A stretch of 64,000 nt of DNA from Cliona cf. orientalis (Eukaryota; Porifera; Demospongiae; Clionaida; Clionaidae). The stretch is taken from NCBI GenBank assembly GCA_963930775.1, contig OZ005697.1, positions 2,170,001-2,234,000 of the forward strand, given 5' to 3'. Position numbers and translations under genes: made by a program. The notes under the pieces are model-generated. The model searched no databases and had not been told where the DNA came from. It saw only the letters and a list, made by a program, of their open reading frames with translations. This document shows positions 53,501 through 64,000 of this stretch, one piece after another; the stretch's first letter is position 1; the number at the start of each line of letters is the position of its first letter.

Positions 53501-56500
53501 TTCTCTAACTTAGCTTACAGAAATTGCCAGGGCCTAGGATATAATGTTGTTATAAGAGAGTATTTAAATAATTGGCTCAAAATATAAATAGCTATATATA
53601 TACATGTATGTTGAATCTTCATTCATCGATGAAGTGGATTACATACATGCACTGGCCTGGGATATGAACTGTTGTGTTACTCTGAATGTAAACATATTAT
53701 GACTTGAATGTGTCAATTTCGGTCACACATGGCAAACCTCTAATTAAGGTGCCACCCTAATAAAGCGCCACCCAGCCCCCCCAAAGTAATTTAAGTTTTA
53801 GGACATGGCACATCAATTAGAGGCTTGCCACAAGTCTATATTGCATGGCTTTGTGAGACTTGCCTTGCTGCATACATGATTAATAGCAGTGATAAGCAGC
53901 TGTTTGCATTTTTCACGCAATGACATGCGTAATGTAATGGCTTTTCAGAAGACAGTCACGCAATAATTTAGTTTACAGAGTCGAGTCTAAGCACTCAGCT
54001 TAATCGCTAATAATCCAGTTACAGTCCAAATACGGGTTGGGTGTGTTCACACTTTTCCTTACTGTAACAGTTAGAATAGGAAGATCTATCGATTGGTCTC
54101 CATGCCATTATTCTCATGCATTTGGGGGTCGTCGAAGTTAATTCCACCATTAAAATCATTAACTACATTGTACAAAGCAGTCATTGGGGAGTTCTATCTG
54201 ATGCTTTTACTTTGTACAGGCATTTTTCACCGATCCTCTCTTCTCTCGCATAGAAGTCATACCCCGCCACAAAATTATCCTCGATAAAACCAACTGCAGC
54301 TCCGTTCGGAACATAACCATCCCCACTGTAGCTCCACCCACTACCCCGCCCCCTCCTATCCCTCCCCCAGTGGACGCACCCGAGACGTGTCACGCCTTCT
54401 TTAGGATCGTCCAAAGTAACCAATCAGAACCCTTCATTTGTTCTCTGCTGGATCAGTGTGAGAGTGGAATCAGCTGTCGATTGGACATCCTTGACACAAA
54501 TTACGTCGTCAATATTTCGTTGACACCGTCGAATGATTTTGCTTTATTCGTGGGAGGAGGTCCTAGTAATAGGGTAATCTCAACGACATCAGGGCAGAAT
54601 GTGACAGTCAACCTACCTAAGCCACAAGGAGGTAGCATGGAGTTCCGGCAGAACAGAGTGACTGGAGCAGCTACTGCTGCAGATCAGCTACCCACCACTG
54701 TCAGCTTTCAGGTACAATACCGTATGGCCGGAAAATTTGGTGGTTTGGCGATCTATGTTACAACCGCCAAATTAAAATCCGCCAAAATTTCCTACTCGCA
54801 TACATGTACATACATGTACGTATGGCGATCCTGTACTGAACCGCCAAATTTACATCCGCTAATATTCTTGCAATAGTGATTTTGGGCTCAACTGCCAAAT
54901 TTAATTCCCGCCAATATTTGCTATACAGTAATATATTATAATACTCTTTCATGTAGAAGTAGTATTGTATGGCTGAAACTGTAGATTGTACCTAGGCTCA
55001 ATGAAGGGGGGTGGGAAAGGAAGAGAGTATGAGGCTATACTGAATGCTAATGTGTGTTTTTAAGGTATACTATTATTCAACATACACTATAGTACTCAGG
55101 GGGGTTACCAAAGTTTACAGATATGTGTTGCTGTTTGAGCTGATCTCGAAAAAGGAAGCTTGGTTGTAAACATGATAATGGTAATTAAATGACTATTCAG
55201 TCCAGGACTAATGGCCGAAGTGAAGGGCAGTCAGTGTAGGGAATGGATAATTAAATTTGACTTAGTCCTAGTATTTACTGCTGCACCTGTTACAGTGTAG
55301 CAGTATACACTTTGCATGTGACCTTTTGGATGCTTCAGAATCTGCACTCGTGTATGTATACACATGCATACATTCTCTCTCTCTCCCTCCCTCCCTCCTT
55401 CCCTCTTCCTCTCTCCCTCCTTCCTCCCTCCAGCTTGATCTGATTGTGCCTGACCTGGCTCAGGCCAACCAGGGCAACAACCTGACAACCATCCTCATCC
55501 CCTTCACCACCATCACAGTCCCACTGAGAGGTAAGACACTCACCATTATAGTTATTGTGACAGCCCCGGGTAAGCGCACAATGTCATTGGTACTTAACAT
55601 TTTGGCCAGCATGCATGGGGAACTTACTTGGTATAGGAGCTGCTACATTATATTGATACCACTAAGAGGTAGGACATGCAGTCACCATTATGCATAGTGT
55701 CCCAGGTAAGCGCACGTGAGTACTTAACATTTTGGCCAGCATGCATGGGAAATTTACTTGGTATAATGTATAGGAGCTGCTACATTGATCCGGCCCATGA
55801 AATACGGCTATGAAATTAAATACGGTGCATATATCTGGGAGTGGGCGCTTGCATGCCTGAGACACCATAAGTATATCTACTTGCCAAGGACAAAATTTAA
55901 TTATGTTGCAGTAGTGCAATCATATGCCAGAAGGGAGTGTGCACATAATCTGCAAATTATTATTACTTTTCTGAAGCATCTACTATATACATGTACCTAG
56001 CATGCACTACAAATAAATTTAATAAAATTATGTGGTTGTTAAATATTTAATGATTAAATTTTGTTAAGAACTAGCAAGTTGCACCAGCCTACATGTATAT
56101 ACATGCCCAGCATCTTGGCATATATACAATTGATTTGATGAATGATCTTGGTCTTGTTAGATAGATACTTTGCTGCAGATTCTAATTTTCACACTTAGAA
56201 ATTTCACAAAGTTACCTATTATGAGATATTTGGGTATTTGTAATGTATTACATATATGGCATATATCCCGGTCATCCCTACTTATAGAGTTTATTGACTC
56301 TGTGATATACATGCCCAGCTATTGGGATCAATTAGTAGTATCTTTATAGGTTACTGTAGCTCCTGAGAAGTGCATGGCACACTTTAGAATTAGAGCTAAT
56401 TAGCTGACAGTGTTGAGTTGCTATAGTGCTGGTTAGGGTAGCTATGCGGAATCCTTGTCGTTGGTCACGAACTTTCAATACTTATAAGGTGGGAATATGT

Positions 56501-59500
56501 CTAGCTGCTGATGTTAGTTGAGTAGCACATGGACACGTACGTACATACGTACGTACGTACGTGTACAATGCATGTGGTTCGTGAGGAATGGGCTGGACAC
56601 TCTGGCTCCAGCTGCTAGTACGTGTACGTGCTCGTTAGAGAGCTATGTGGGAATCCCTTTATGCTTCATGTCATGGTACGTTGCAGTGAAAGACCATCCC
56701 AATAGGTGCAGCACTATTAGCTACAACCGACGATGTAATACTCCTCGTCTTATTATGTAGTCCGGCAGTGGGTATGATTGCGTAATAATTATAGTAGTTA
56801 CTATAGCTACGATTTTCACTCTACTGCAAATGTATTATCAATTAAGTCATCGTTAACCTAATTAGCTACAAACTCTAATTAGTAGTCATAGTTTTATTAA
56901 ATTAGATTAACTTCCATGCACTGCTATTATGAAGTCATCATACTTGTTATAGTCCTGCGTGGGTGGTACCATTAACTTTGGCAATAATAGCTATTGCACG
57001 CTCCTTCGTTTCATGAATAACTAGCGTATTACTACCAAGATGTGCGTAACAGCCGTGTATAACGCATCGAAAAAATAATTTCAATTTTTCTGGTAAAGGT
57101 CGTCAGTCGCTCCACTATATAAAATTAATTACATCCCCAGTATAAATTTACTTTTTTTCGGTTATTAGGTAATTATGTTGTAATTATGATGTAACCTATG
57201 TCGTCATAGCGCTAAAATTCAGAGCCTTTACAGAACACTTCTGAGACCTGAAAACCCACAGAATCATATATTAACTTACATACATATCCAGCGAATACAT
57301 TAAAAGGTGACTGTTACTTTCTCCGACAAGTATTAAATGCTGGCCGAACTTCACGCGTTCTCTTGGCTGACGTAATCCTATGGATAAATAAAGCTAGCCT
57401 TGTGCTATTTATAGCACGCTTCATGCCACGATCGATCTGAAGTTCGGAAGCTGTACTGTGCTGTCAAGTTCATCTCCTTTGATTGAAGCATCGAAACTCG
57501 AAGTCGAGAGTCGGTCTTAGACTCCATCTCTGCGATTGAGACCCCGGCATTGATGTGTATATTGACGACCTTTTACCACATGCACCATTAGAACTATGTA
57601 GCTACTGGGGATGTGGTCAAGTTTTTCATATTATGAGAATTCATGAAATGCTAATTTCTTGTATCATGCTGTTATATTCTATAAAAGTATTGTATGCCTG
57701 TAGCCCGGTCGATACCCAATTGGGTGTAAATAATTGAGAATTCGAACATGTTGGTGAGTGATTGCATACGCATGTAGTGGGAATAGAGAGGACGTATAGT
57801 ATAATTATTATGTACTACATGTATTCCCTTAGCTTTGCAGTTTTAGCTGATAAATTTTAATACCAGTAACAGTGGAACCCCTCCACTCCAGATACCCTTC
57901 TCACTTCAGGAGTATCCTTGTATAGGGTTCCTCATTGAGCTCTATAATTGTATTATTACTTTCCTACAGAGGAGAGCTGTCAGGTGCTGAGGCAGTACTC
58001 TGACGTTTATCCACAGTGCACGACGCTGGGGACATGCTCTGGTGCTCAGTGTCAACTGTCGGACAACATCGCCACTTTCGTGGTGACCAAGTGTGTAGAC
58101 CCAGTACAGGTCGACTTGACGGTCCAGTCTAGGACATCGGGAGAGGTCAGAGTTCAGAATCGGTTGAACCAGAGTGACAGCCTGTTCAGTGGGGGGAGCT
58201 CACTCTATGTGGAGATGGGACGAAATGCAACGGATCTGCAATTTGAGGTTTGCTAATATTATTAACCCTCTTTATGATCATCCCCCATATAGAATCAGAT
58301 TATATACTACCCTGTATACATAGAAATTTTCACCAATTTTGCCACCTAGCTACTCTTAATGGTGAAATTTTATCACGCTAATTTTTGTCTTAATATATTA
58401 TTAATTAAGATTAATTGCATAGCGAATGTGGTGTATCAGTGAAAATTCAATACAAGGTACATGCACGTAGCTGGACTTAGCTTGGTGATTTTTATCCATG
58501 CAGCAAAAATTAAATTTTGATAAACTGTACCCTTAGTTTGTTGAGGTTATAATTGTACAAGTATAGCCAGGAGAAATATTTTATATGTATGTACATGTAC
58601 ATAGGTCACTATACGACAATTATTGATTATAAGTAATTAAGGTACATGTAACTTTTTATCCATGCAGCAAAAATTAAAACATATCCTTAGTTTTTGTTGA
58701 GGTTATACCGTATGGCCGGAAATTTTCGAGGGAGCCAATTTTCGCGGTTTTCGCGGTTGACTGGCGATCAACGAAAATTAAATCCGCGAAATAAAAAGCC
58801 TAAACGCACGCGCGCACGCGTGATAACAGGGGGCATGGCCATCGTGGTGCATGCCGCTGCTCAGCTGGATTGATCTAACAGCAGGTTTACTTCACACCAG
58901 TTCATTATTGTTGAGCTTCTTCTGCACAAATGTCCCTAGCTTCGATCATATGCTACTCTCGTGCCATTTCTCGATCTCCAGCTCTGCTAAGTATAAGTAT
59001 AAGATCGATCGATCGCTTGCTGTTTTTTTTCGGCCGGTTCCTGAGCTGCGGCGCGCGTGCAGTAAGAGGTGGAGCAACCCTGGAATGTCCATCCGCGAAA
59101 ATTAGATCGCGAAATCTTTGAAGATGGGCCTTCCGCGAAAATTGGATCCCTCGAAAATTTCCGGCCATACGGTATAACTGTACAAGTACTAGTATAGCCA
59201 AATGGTGTGAGAAATAATATTTATGTACATAGGTCACTATACGACAAGTGGCTGGATCTCCCAATACCACCCTCATCCCTCAAGCGACTGTCCCACTCAA
59301 CGCCAGCCAGTGCATGTGCCAGTCCCTCGAAGATCTAGCGGCCAAAGCCGGGGGCACCGACATCGAGCCGTCCTGCGAGACCAATACGGACTGTGACGGT
59401 ATAGTGTGCGAACTGGACCTCTTTGGGTCGGTGTTCTATATAGAGAGCATCATCCTTCCGTGCGACTACGCGGTGGATGTGGTTGTGAGAGATTCAGACC

Positions 59501-60912
59501 GTCAACCCATCTTCATGTCTGTCTATAACCGCACAGAGACCCACACGATTTCCATAGGGATCTTTAGTACATCGTTGTATGTGGAGATCGTCCGACGCCC
59601 TTATTCAATGGAGGTGTCTGTAAGTGATAGCAAATTTAAATATTCCTATATTTTAATGTTGCTAGCTAGCAACAGTAACCCAAATAATAATTGAAATGAA
59701 TAATAATGGGGTCACAATCATTGGATTACCGTATTTCTTCTAAAAATTTGGCATGAAAATAGTAATATTGCTTTAGCTTCGCCAAATTTTTAGAGGTTAA
59801 TAATAATTATTCAACATTCTATTTGTGTGTGCATTCCATTCCCGTTTATAGCATATATACACATGATGACCTTTGCCGAAAATTAGAGACTATTTCAATC
59901 ATTCGGTAAAGGGTGCCGAATAATTAGAAGGGCCGAATTTTTAGAAGAAATACAGTAATTCACATTTTTTGTCTATCTTGCCAAAAATGATAGTCGTTAA
60001 TCGTTATGCACTAAAACCATAATTCCTATGGTGGAGAGATATTATTATAGTTTAGCACAGAAAAAAGAAAATGCTGAATGTTATAATACTCTTGGCATGT
60101 AATAATAATTGTAATAATAGCTAAAATTTAATATCATTTCACCCTGAATGCAGGCTGTTGTAGATGCCATTTTCTTTGGTAATATCACCATTGTTCCCCG
60201 CCACACCATCATCCTGGACAAGACCCACTGCGACCCGCCGCACATTCTCCCAGTTGCTCCACCCACTGCCCCACCCACAGCCATGCCCCCTCCTCCCTCG
60301 TCCTCCGAGACGTGCAAAGCACTCCATGGCATCATCAGTAAAGCACATTCGGAGCAGTTCTTCTGCCGATTGAAGAAAGATTGTGACGCTGGAATCCTGT
60401 GTACGCTGGAGATTTTGAACACATTCTATACTGTGGATATAACATTAATGTCCGACAATAAGATGGTGACCATCATGTTTAGTGTGTTGGACAGTAATCA
60501 AGTGAAGATTGGTTTTCCGACAACGTCTAAAAATGCAACTGTCTCTCTCCCTAAGCCTCGCAGGACAACGCTGGTCTTCAATCAGAGCGTATCTGCTGAA
60601 AAGGGATCCGTTGGATTCTCAGTAAGGCCTAATTCAGAAGAAATATTATTATAAGAATAATATTATAGCCAGTACTAGTGATACTAATTTTATTTCCTTC
60701 AGCTTGCCCTATCTGCTCCTGATCTTGGCTCTTCTTCATCTCATCTACATGTTTACAGCCTCATTGACTACAGTGAAGTCCCTTTTGCCAGTACGTACAT
60801 GGCATTGTTTCATAATAATTATGGACAGTCTGAGTTATGATGCTCAAGCAATGATCATTTAATACACATAACTATGCCAATGCTATAATTTTGCTATCAC
60901 TAAATATAATTG

Positions 60913-60981
<69 letters not shown>

Positions 60982-61407
60982 TCTCCTTATCTCCCCCTCC
61001 CTCTCTCTCCCCATCTCTCTTCCCACCTCTCTCTCCTTCCCTTTGATCCCTCAGCCTCTCCCAGCCCATCCACCGCTCAACCTCAAACTGGAAGTTCCTC
61101 CACTGTAGCCATTGCAGTCCCAATTGTTATAATCTTTGTCGTTGTCTGTCTTGCTTCCCTTCTGGTTGTCTTGGGGTGCATGGTCTACTGCAAAAGAAGG
61201 CACACTATCCTTCCCTTCCAGCTGCAGTTCCAAAAAATGAGAGACGGAGACCAAGAGGATCTTGAGGCCTTGGATACAAAGCCAGAGAACTGTGAGTTTG
61301 AGCCGGACGAGGTGAAGTCGGATTTGGGGAATGAGTTTAGTCCGCGCAGTGAGGATCCAGATCGCTATGAAAAGCCTTCCCAGTTTAACTCAGGGACTAC
61401 TGTTTAA
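47523..61407 (+). CDS. Large type I membrane receptor with duplicated Cys-rich repeat unit
   Basis: Exons: 47523-47565 (signal peptide MKTLRLLLFVLLCP); unit 1: 47918-48225 (A), 53025-53399 (B), 54220-54711 (C), 55434-55530 (D); unit 2: 57970-58247 (A), 59233-59619 (B), 60154-60621 (C), 60703-60790 (D); 61055-61407 (membrane and tail). 962 residues. Units 1 and 2 are homologous exon by exon and both are phase 1 at each end, so a four-exon block was duplicated in tandem. A, B and C exons each hold one copy of an unfamiliar domain: Cys..Cys-x-G-x2-Cys-x-L, then a Y/F-x-V strand, usually P-C or P, then V-x-V strands and several N-glycosylation sites (CDGVYCEL, CESGISCRL, CSGAQCQL, CTGLSCEQ). C exons start with PRH-x-IILDKT-x-C and a Pro-rich stretch. 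Membrane span near 863-890; tail of about 70 acidic residues with YEKPS. No kinase. Function unknown; intron 1 of unit 1 is 4.8 kb and full of elements. Confidence 0.88.
49384..49561. mobile_element. Degenerate inverted-repeat element
   Basis: Ends GTACGGTGGAACC... and ...GGTTCTGCGTAC are imperfect inverses. Inside, a segment with CCCCTGAAATGA and CTCCTTTAATCAGGACAC occurs twice. No coding capacity. In the first long intron of the large receptor gene. Confidence 0.6.
50663..51050. mobile_element. 388-bp MITE, CCGTAGAAACTGG ends, TA target site
   Basis: Ends CCGTAGAAACTGGTTGTTAA and its exact inverse, each bordered by TA. Inside are repeats of ATGCGCTTAACA words. No open frame of note. The TA target suggests a Tc1/mariner or PIF-type parent. 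Confidence 0.85.
51145..51330. mobile_element. 186-bp MITE, CCGTAAATCGCG ends, TA target site
   Basis: Ends CCGTAAATCGCGAATATTTC and its inverse (one indel near the inner edge), bordered by TA. AT-rich inside, no coding capacity. Confidence 0.85.
54720..54930. mobile_element. Degenerate MITE next to a 5' splice site
   Basis: The left end CCGTATGGCCGGAAAATTTG matches the element at 58708; the right end is decayed (GCCAATATTTGCTATACAG). CCGCCAAATT words repeat inside. The left end starts 9 bases from the exon boundary 54711/54712, inside the large receptor gene. Confidence 0.65.
55373..55432. repeat. CT-rich tract directly before an acceptor
   Basis: CTCTCT/CCCTCC repeats on the sense strand running straight into the CAG of exon D1 at 55434. 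Confidence 0.9.
55520..55790 (+). repeat. Two-copy tandem duplication spanning a 5' splice site
   Basis: Copies of about 130 bp: 55520-55650, which includes the last bases of exon D1 and its donor, and 55659-55790. Both have CCACT.AGAGGTA.GAC at the start and ACTTAACATTTTGGCCAGCA later. Confidence 0.8.
58490..59247 (+). repeat. Tandem duplication of a 3' splice region, second copy interrupted by a MITE
   Basis: Copy 1 (58490-58620) and copy 2 (58653-58707 plus 59173-59247) share TTTTTATCCATGCAGCAAAA, TTGTTGAGGTTATA and ACATAGGTCACTATACGACAA. The last block is the real acceptor and first codons of exon B2 in copy 2 and a decoy in copy 1. Confidence 0.85.
58708..59172. mobile_element. 465-bp MITE, CCGTATGGCCGG ends
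   Basis: Ends CCGTATGGCCGGAAATTTTC and its exact inverse; inverted similarity continues to about 40 bp. TA (or TATA) on both sides. It sits in copy 2 of an intron duplication, and copy 1 shows the empty site. No transposase; GC-rich core. Confidence 0.9.
59729..59955. mobile_element. 227-bp MITE, CCGTATTTCTTC ends, TA target site
   Basis: Ends CCGTATTTCTTCTAAAAATT and the inverse with one mismatch (…GAAGAAATACAG), bordered by TA. In the intron after exon B2 of the large receptor gene. No coding capacity. Confidence 0.8.
60915..61050. repeat. (CT)n and CT-rich tract before the membrane exon
   Basis: Pure CT 60915-60975, then CT/CCT-rich sequence up to the acceptor at 61053-61054 on the sense strand. 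Confidence 0.95.
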
Positions 61408-62356
61408 CTGTCCTGCATTAATTATACGTAGTTATATATACATAATAATTAACTTTAACTATACTGTATTTTTTAATTATACAATCATTTAATTAATAGG
61501 TCTGCACCATTGTAATATTGTTTATATGTTACATGCATTATACTGTGCTATGTGGCTGGCTAATGTTTCAATGCAGTATGACTGTCTTGACAAGCTATTA
61601 TTGATTGTCATATTATAAGGTCATCGTATGGGTACCTGTACTAGCTAGCTAGGGACATTGATGTACTGATAAAGGCTGTACTATAATCATTGGGGTGCCT
61701 GTATCTTGAAGTTATGTGCCATTTTTGATCCATATGAAGCTCAATTTTTTTTGCTCGATCTGCAAAATGCTTTTCTTTGTCCTGTGTTAATTATGGTGAC
61801 CTTTATATACCACACTGGCGAATTTATTCCACCAATCTGTAATACACTGGGCTTCCTGGCGAATTTAATTTTAATTTCTTTACATATTATTATTATCTTA
61901 CAGCAATTGATACCCCACTCAATATTTTGATCAAATGACTGGCATTATCATAATCATGATTAGTTAACACATAGAAATGATATTATTGGTTTTGATCATC
62001 GATATCATGGACCTGTCTCATTCATGATGCAGTGTCATGAATGCATGAAAGCAACAATACAGTTATACTAGCTGTACATGGAGAAATGAATATGAAAACA
62101 ATTGAGATGAACAAAGATGGTAAGGAATCGAAATCGGTAGCTACTTGTCGAACACCAAAAATTGTGGAAGAACACAAAAAAGTCAACAATAAACCAAAAC
62201 GTGGGTATGAAACGAATCACATGAATTGTTGAAACGATAGTGAGTTTGAGCTTGATTTCTTGGATATAATATAAACAGGTAGAAACAAGAATCATCCAGT
62301 TCAGTGGCAGAATCAGCCTAGAGAGTCACTAGAGTGACATGTGACTGTAGCTATAG
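61408..62356. other. Convergent intergenic spacer, no gene seen
   Basis: 3' flanks of the large receptor and of the p53-family gene. AT-rich; a 63-codon plus frame at 62041 has no supporting features. Confidence 0.5.
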
Positions 62357-62444
62357 CTAGGTGCACCTACTGTGCCCTTCCTTCATGAGAGTCAGCCAAT
62401 TAAGCAGAGCCTTGTCTTTTGTCCGCCACTGCATGGCATTGTGC

Positions 62445-62475
<31 letters not shown>

Positions 62476-63732
62476 GAGAGGAGAGTGAGTGAGGGAAGAA
62501 GGGAGGGAGGGAGGGAGAGAGAAAGAGTTAGAGAGAGGGACGAAGAGAGAGAGAGACACACACACAGAGAAAGAATCAGAGTCATTGTACACGTATAATA
62601 TTGTTGCTCTCCCCAGATATATTATTATCATATTAACATCAAGAATTTCCCCAACACACTGATTCTATCTCTCCCTTCCCCCATCCTCTCTTTCTTCATT
62701 GCCTCACATACTCACAGTGAATGTATAGAAGCCGTCTTCATCTGGTTGTGCTTCTTGGACTCTGTTCAATTGAGCTGGCAGAGAGCTCAGTGGAGGCAGC
62801 AGTGCTAGAGGGGAGGAGTCAGCAGGTCCAGCTGTCGGTGGGAGGGCAGGGGATTCAGTACGACGACTCTTCTTAGTTTTTCTTTTCTTCTTTACAGGGT
62901 TTGCTGTGCCTATAGCAAGTACACAAAAAATAATATTGTGACTGTAAGATGACATGTATAGAGCTTGCTAGATTCCAAACATAATGTTATAATGTGCCCC
63001 TACCCTCCTTCCTCCCCTGCCATATCTCACAGTTCTAAGAAAAATCAAGTGTTTAGCCCCTTGGGCTAGTCACGTGCGCACAGCGGCAAGTCACGTTACC
63101 CGCCAAAAACATATTACACAGGGTATATAGCATGTTCGACACTCTCTTCCCCTCATTATTATTTACTACGCATACTGATAGACTTACTCGTGTTGGCTCC
63201 TCTCTTACGAGATCGTCCTGAATCTCTGTTGGGGCAGGCACAGCAGCGGAGGTTGATCACGTCCTGACCAACAATGCTCCCCTTCCTGCAATAATATTAT
63301 TGTATTAACAAGTTAATCACAACAGGGATGAAAGACAAGGATCGGAGGCTGGGTTCTGCCTGCATCGACCAGTAAGAGGTGGGAGTGGTCGGCCCCACTC
63401 ACCACTTAGCTGTACATGCACCCCCATTCACAGAACTCGAGAGAGGGTGAAAATGCTAGTCTGATAATACTTGAGCTAAAGCGTCCAGATCATCCTGGGC
63501 AGAATCAGGCATTATACTAAATTGGTTTCTGACGACCTTTACCTACTACAATATGCAAAAGATTGGCAGAAGTGGGGTGGGTAGATATATGTCTTACGTG
63601 TCGTCAAGTAAGCTGAATATGATGACGAGAGTGGGCCGGTTGGCGCCTTTGCCAACCACACAGGTGGAGTAGCATGCACATGAATAGACACAAGTGGGAC
63701 CACCAAGATCATACTCTAAAAAAAGAGCGAGA

Positions 63733-63831
<99 letters not shown>

Positions 63832-64000
63832 GAGGGAGAGACTATGACATACATGTAGAGTTGAACTTTAGGAAAAGAGTGTTGGTATAAACACATGTAC
63901 ATGTGTTCGTACATGTACATATGCACGATAATGTAAGGAGTTCTGTGTACCTGCCATAGAGTCGAGGGGCACCGATATGATGCTGTGGGAGTGGCATTCA
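62357..64000 (-). CDS. p53: p53/p63/p73-family transcription factor, 3' half (partial)
   Basis: Exons: 63951-64000 (continues beyond the window), 63598-63715, 63188-63285, 62716-62909 and a tentative last exon 62357-62428. These cover the second half of the DNA-binding domain, the linker and oligomerisation region. Seen: HSIISVPLDSM, the zinc-ligand pair C-YST-C (human Cys238/Cys242) in CACYSTCVVG, NRPTLVIIFSLLDD, then LRCCACPNRD, which keeps counterparts of human Arg273, Cys275, Cys277, Arg280 and Asp281. A basic nuclear-signal-like stretch KKKRKTKKSRR and a Pro/Leu-rich linker follow. GFYTFT|WRTKDKALLNWL lines up with the p53 tetramerisation strand and helix; the protein then stops, with no SAM domain. 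The minor-groove RRP site reads NRP, with a one-residue shift. The gene acts in the nucleus in damage response, from family knowledge. Confidence 0.88.
62451..62572. repeat. (GT)n followed by GA-rich tract
   Basis: On the p53-gene sense strand it reads CT-rich then (CA)n and ends about 20 bases before the acceptor of the tentative last exon. Confidence 0.9.
63738..63840. repeat. (GA)n microsatellite
   Basis: CT on the p53-gene sense strand, ending about 20 bases before the acceptor at 63716-63717. Confidence 0.95.

Noticed and set aside
57866..57935. GTGGAACCCCTCC...AGGGTTCC as a small element related to 49384
   Set aside because: The inverted match is short and no flanking duplication is visible.

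Overview
The window looks like animal nuclear DNA, most likely from a sponge. I see multi-exon genes with GT-AG introns mostly under 1 kb, AT-rich spacers full of TACATGTA and AATAATTATT words, long CT/GA microsatellites and many short inverted-repeat transposons. The genes include animal-type ones: DDR-like receptor tyrosine kinases, Ig/FN3 membrane receptors, a p53-family factor, PNUTS and ATG5. The species is inferred, not proven. Exon models were built by hand from splice sites, reading-frame phase and protein similarity; every multi-exon model given as complete adds up to a whole number of codons.

Left part (1-13.0 kb), housekeeping genes: the first exon of an unknown phospho-motif protein (minus); a possible first exon at 3.0-3.2 kb (minus); a single-exon adenosine kinase (plus); a nine-exon ATG5 (minus); and two tandem HSD17B8-like short-chain dehydrogenases of eight exons each (plus). 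ATG5 and the first dehydrogenase start 199 bp apart, back to back.

Middle part (15.7-32.5 kb), a receptor cluster: two DDR-type tyrosine kinase genes on the minus strand, the distal one with signal peptide and two Ig domains. Facing away from them on the plus strand are a two-Ig kinase-less receptor and a two-Ig plus two-FN3 receptor, followed by a spare membrane/tyrosine-tail exon that could be an alternative 3' end. The Ig domains of the kinase and the kinase-less receptors share signature residues and all ectodomain introns are phase 1, so they form one family. This resembles the RTK and adhesion-molecule families described in the sponge Geodia, and is my best candidate for an interesting recognition system.

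Right part (33.5-64 kb): PNUTS (PPP1R10) in 17 coding exons on minus; divergent from it, a multi-OB-fold, zinc-ribbon protein of RPA70/MEIOB/SHLD2 type; then a large membrane receptor whose ectodomain is a tandemly duplicated four-exon unit of an unfamiliar Cys-rich repeat; finally the 3' half of a p53-family gene (minus), which runs off the window. Introns of this part hold at least six short inverted-repeat elements, and two local duplications have copied splice sites of the large receptor gene. I found no convincing tRNA, rRNA or CRISPR.
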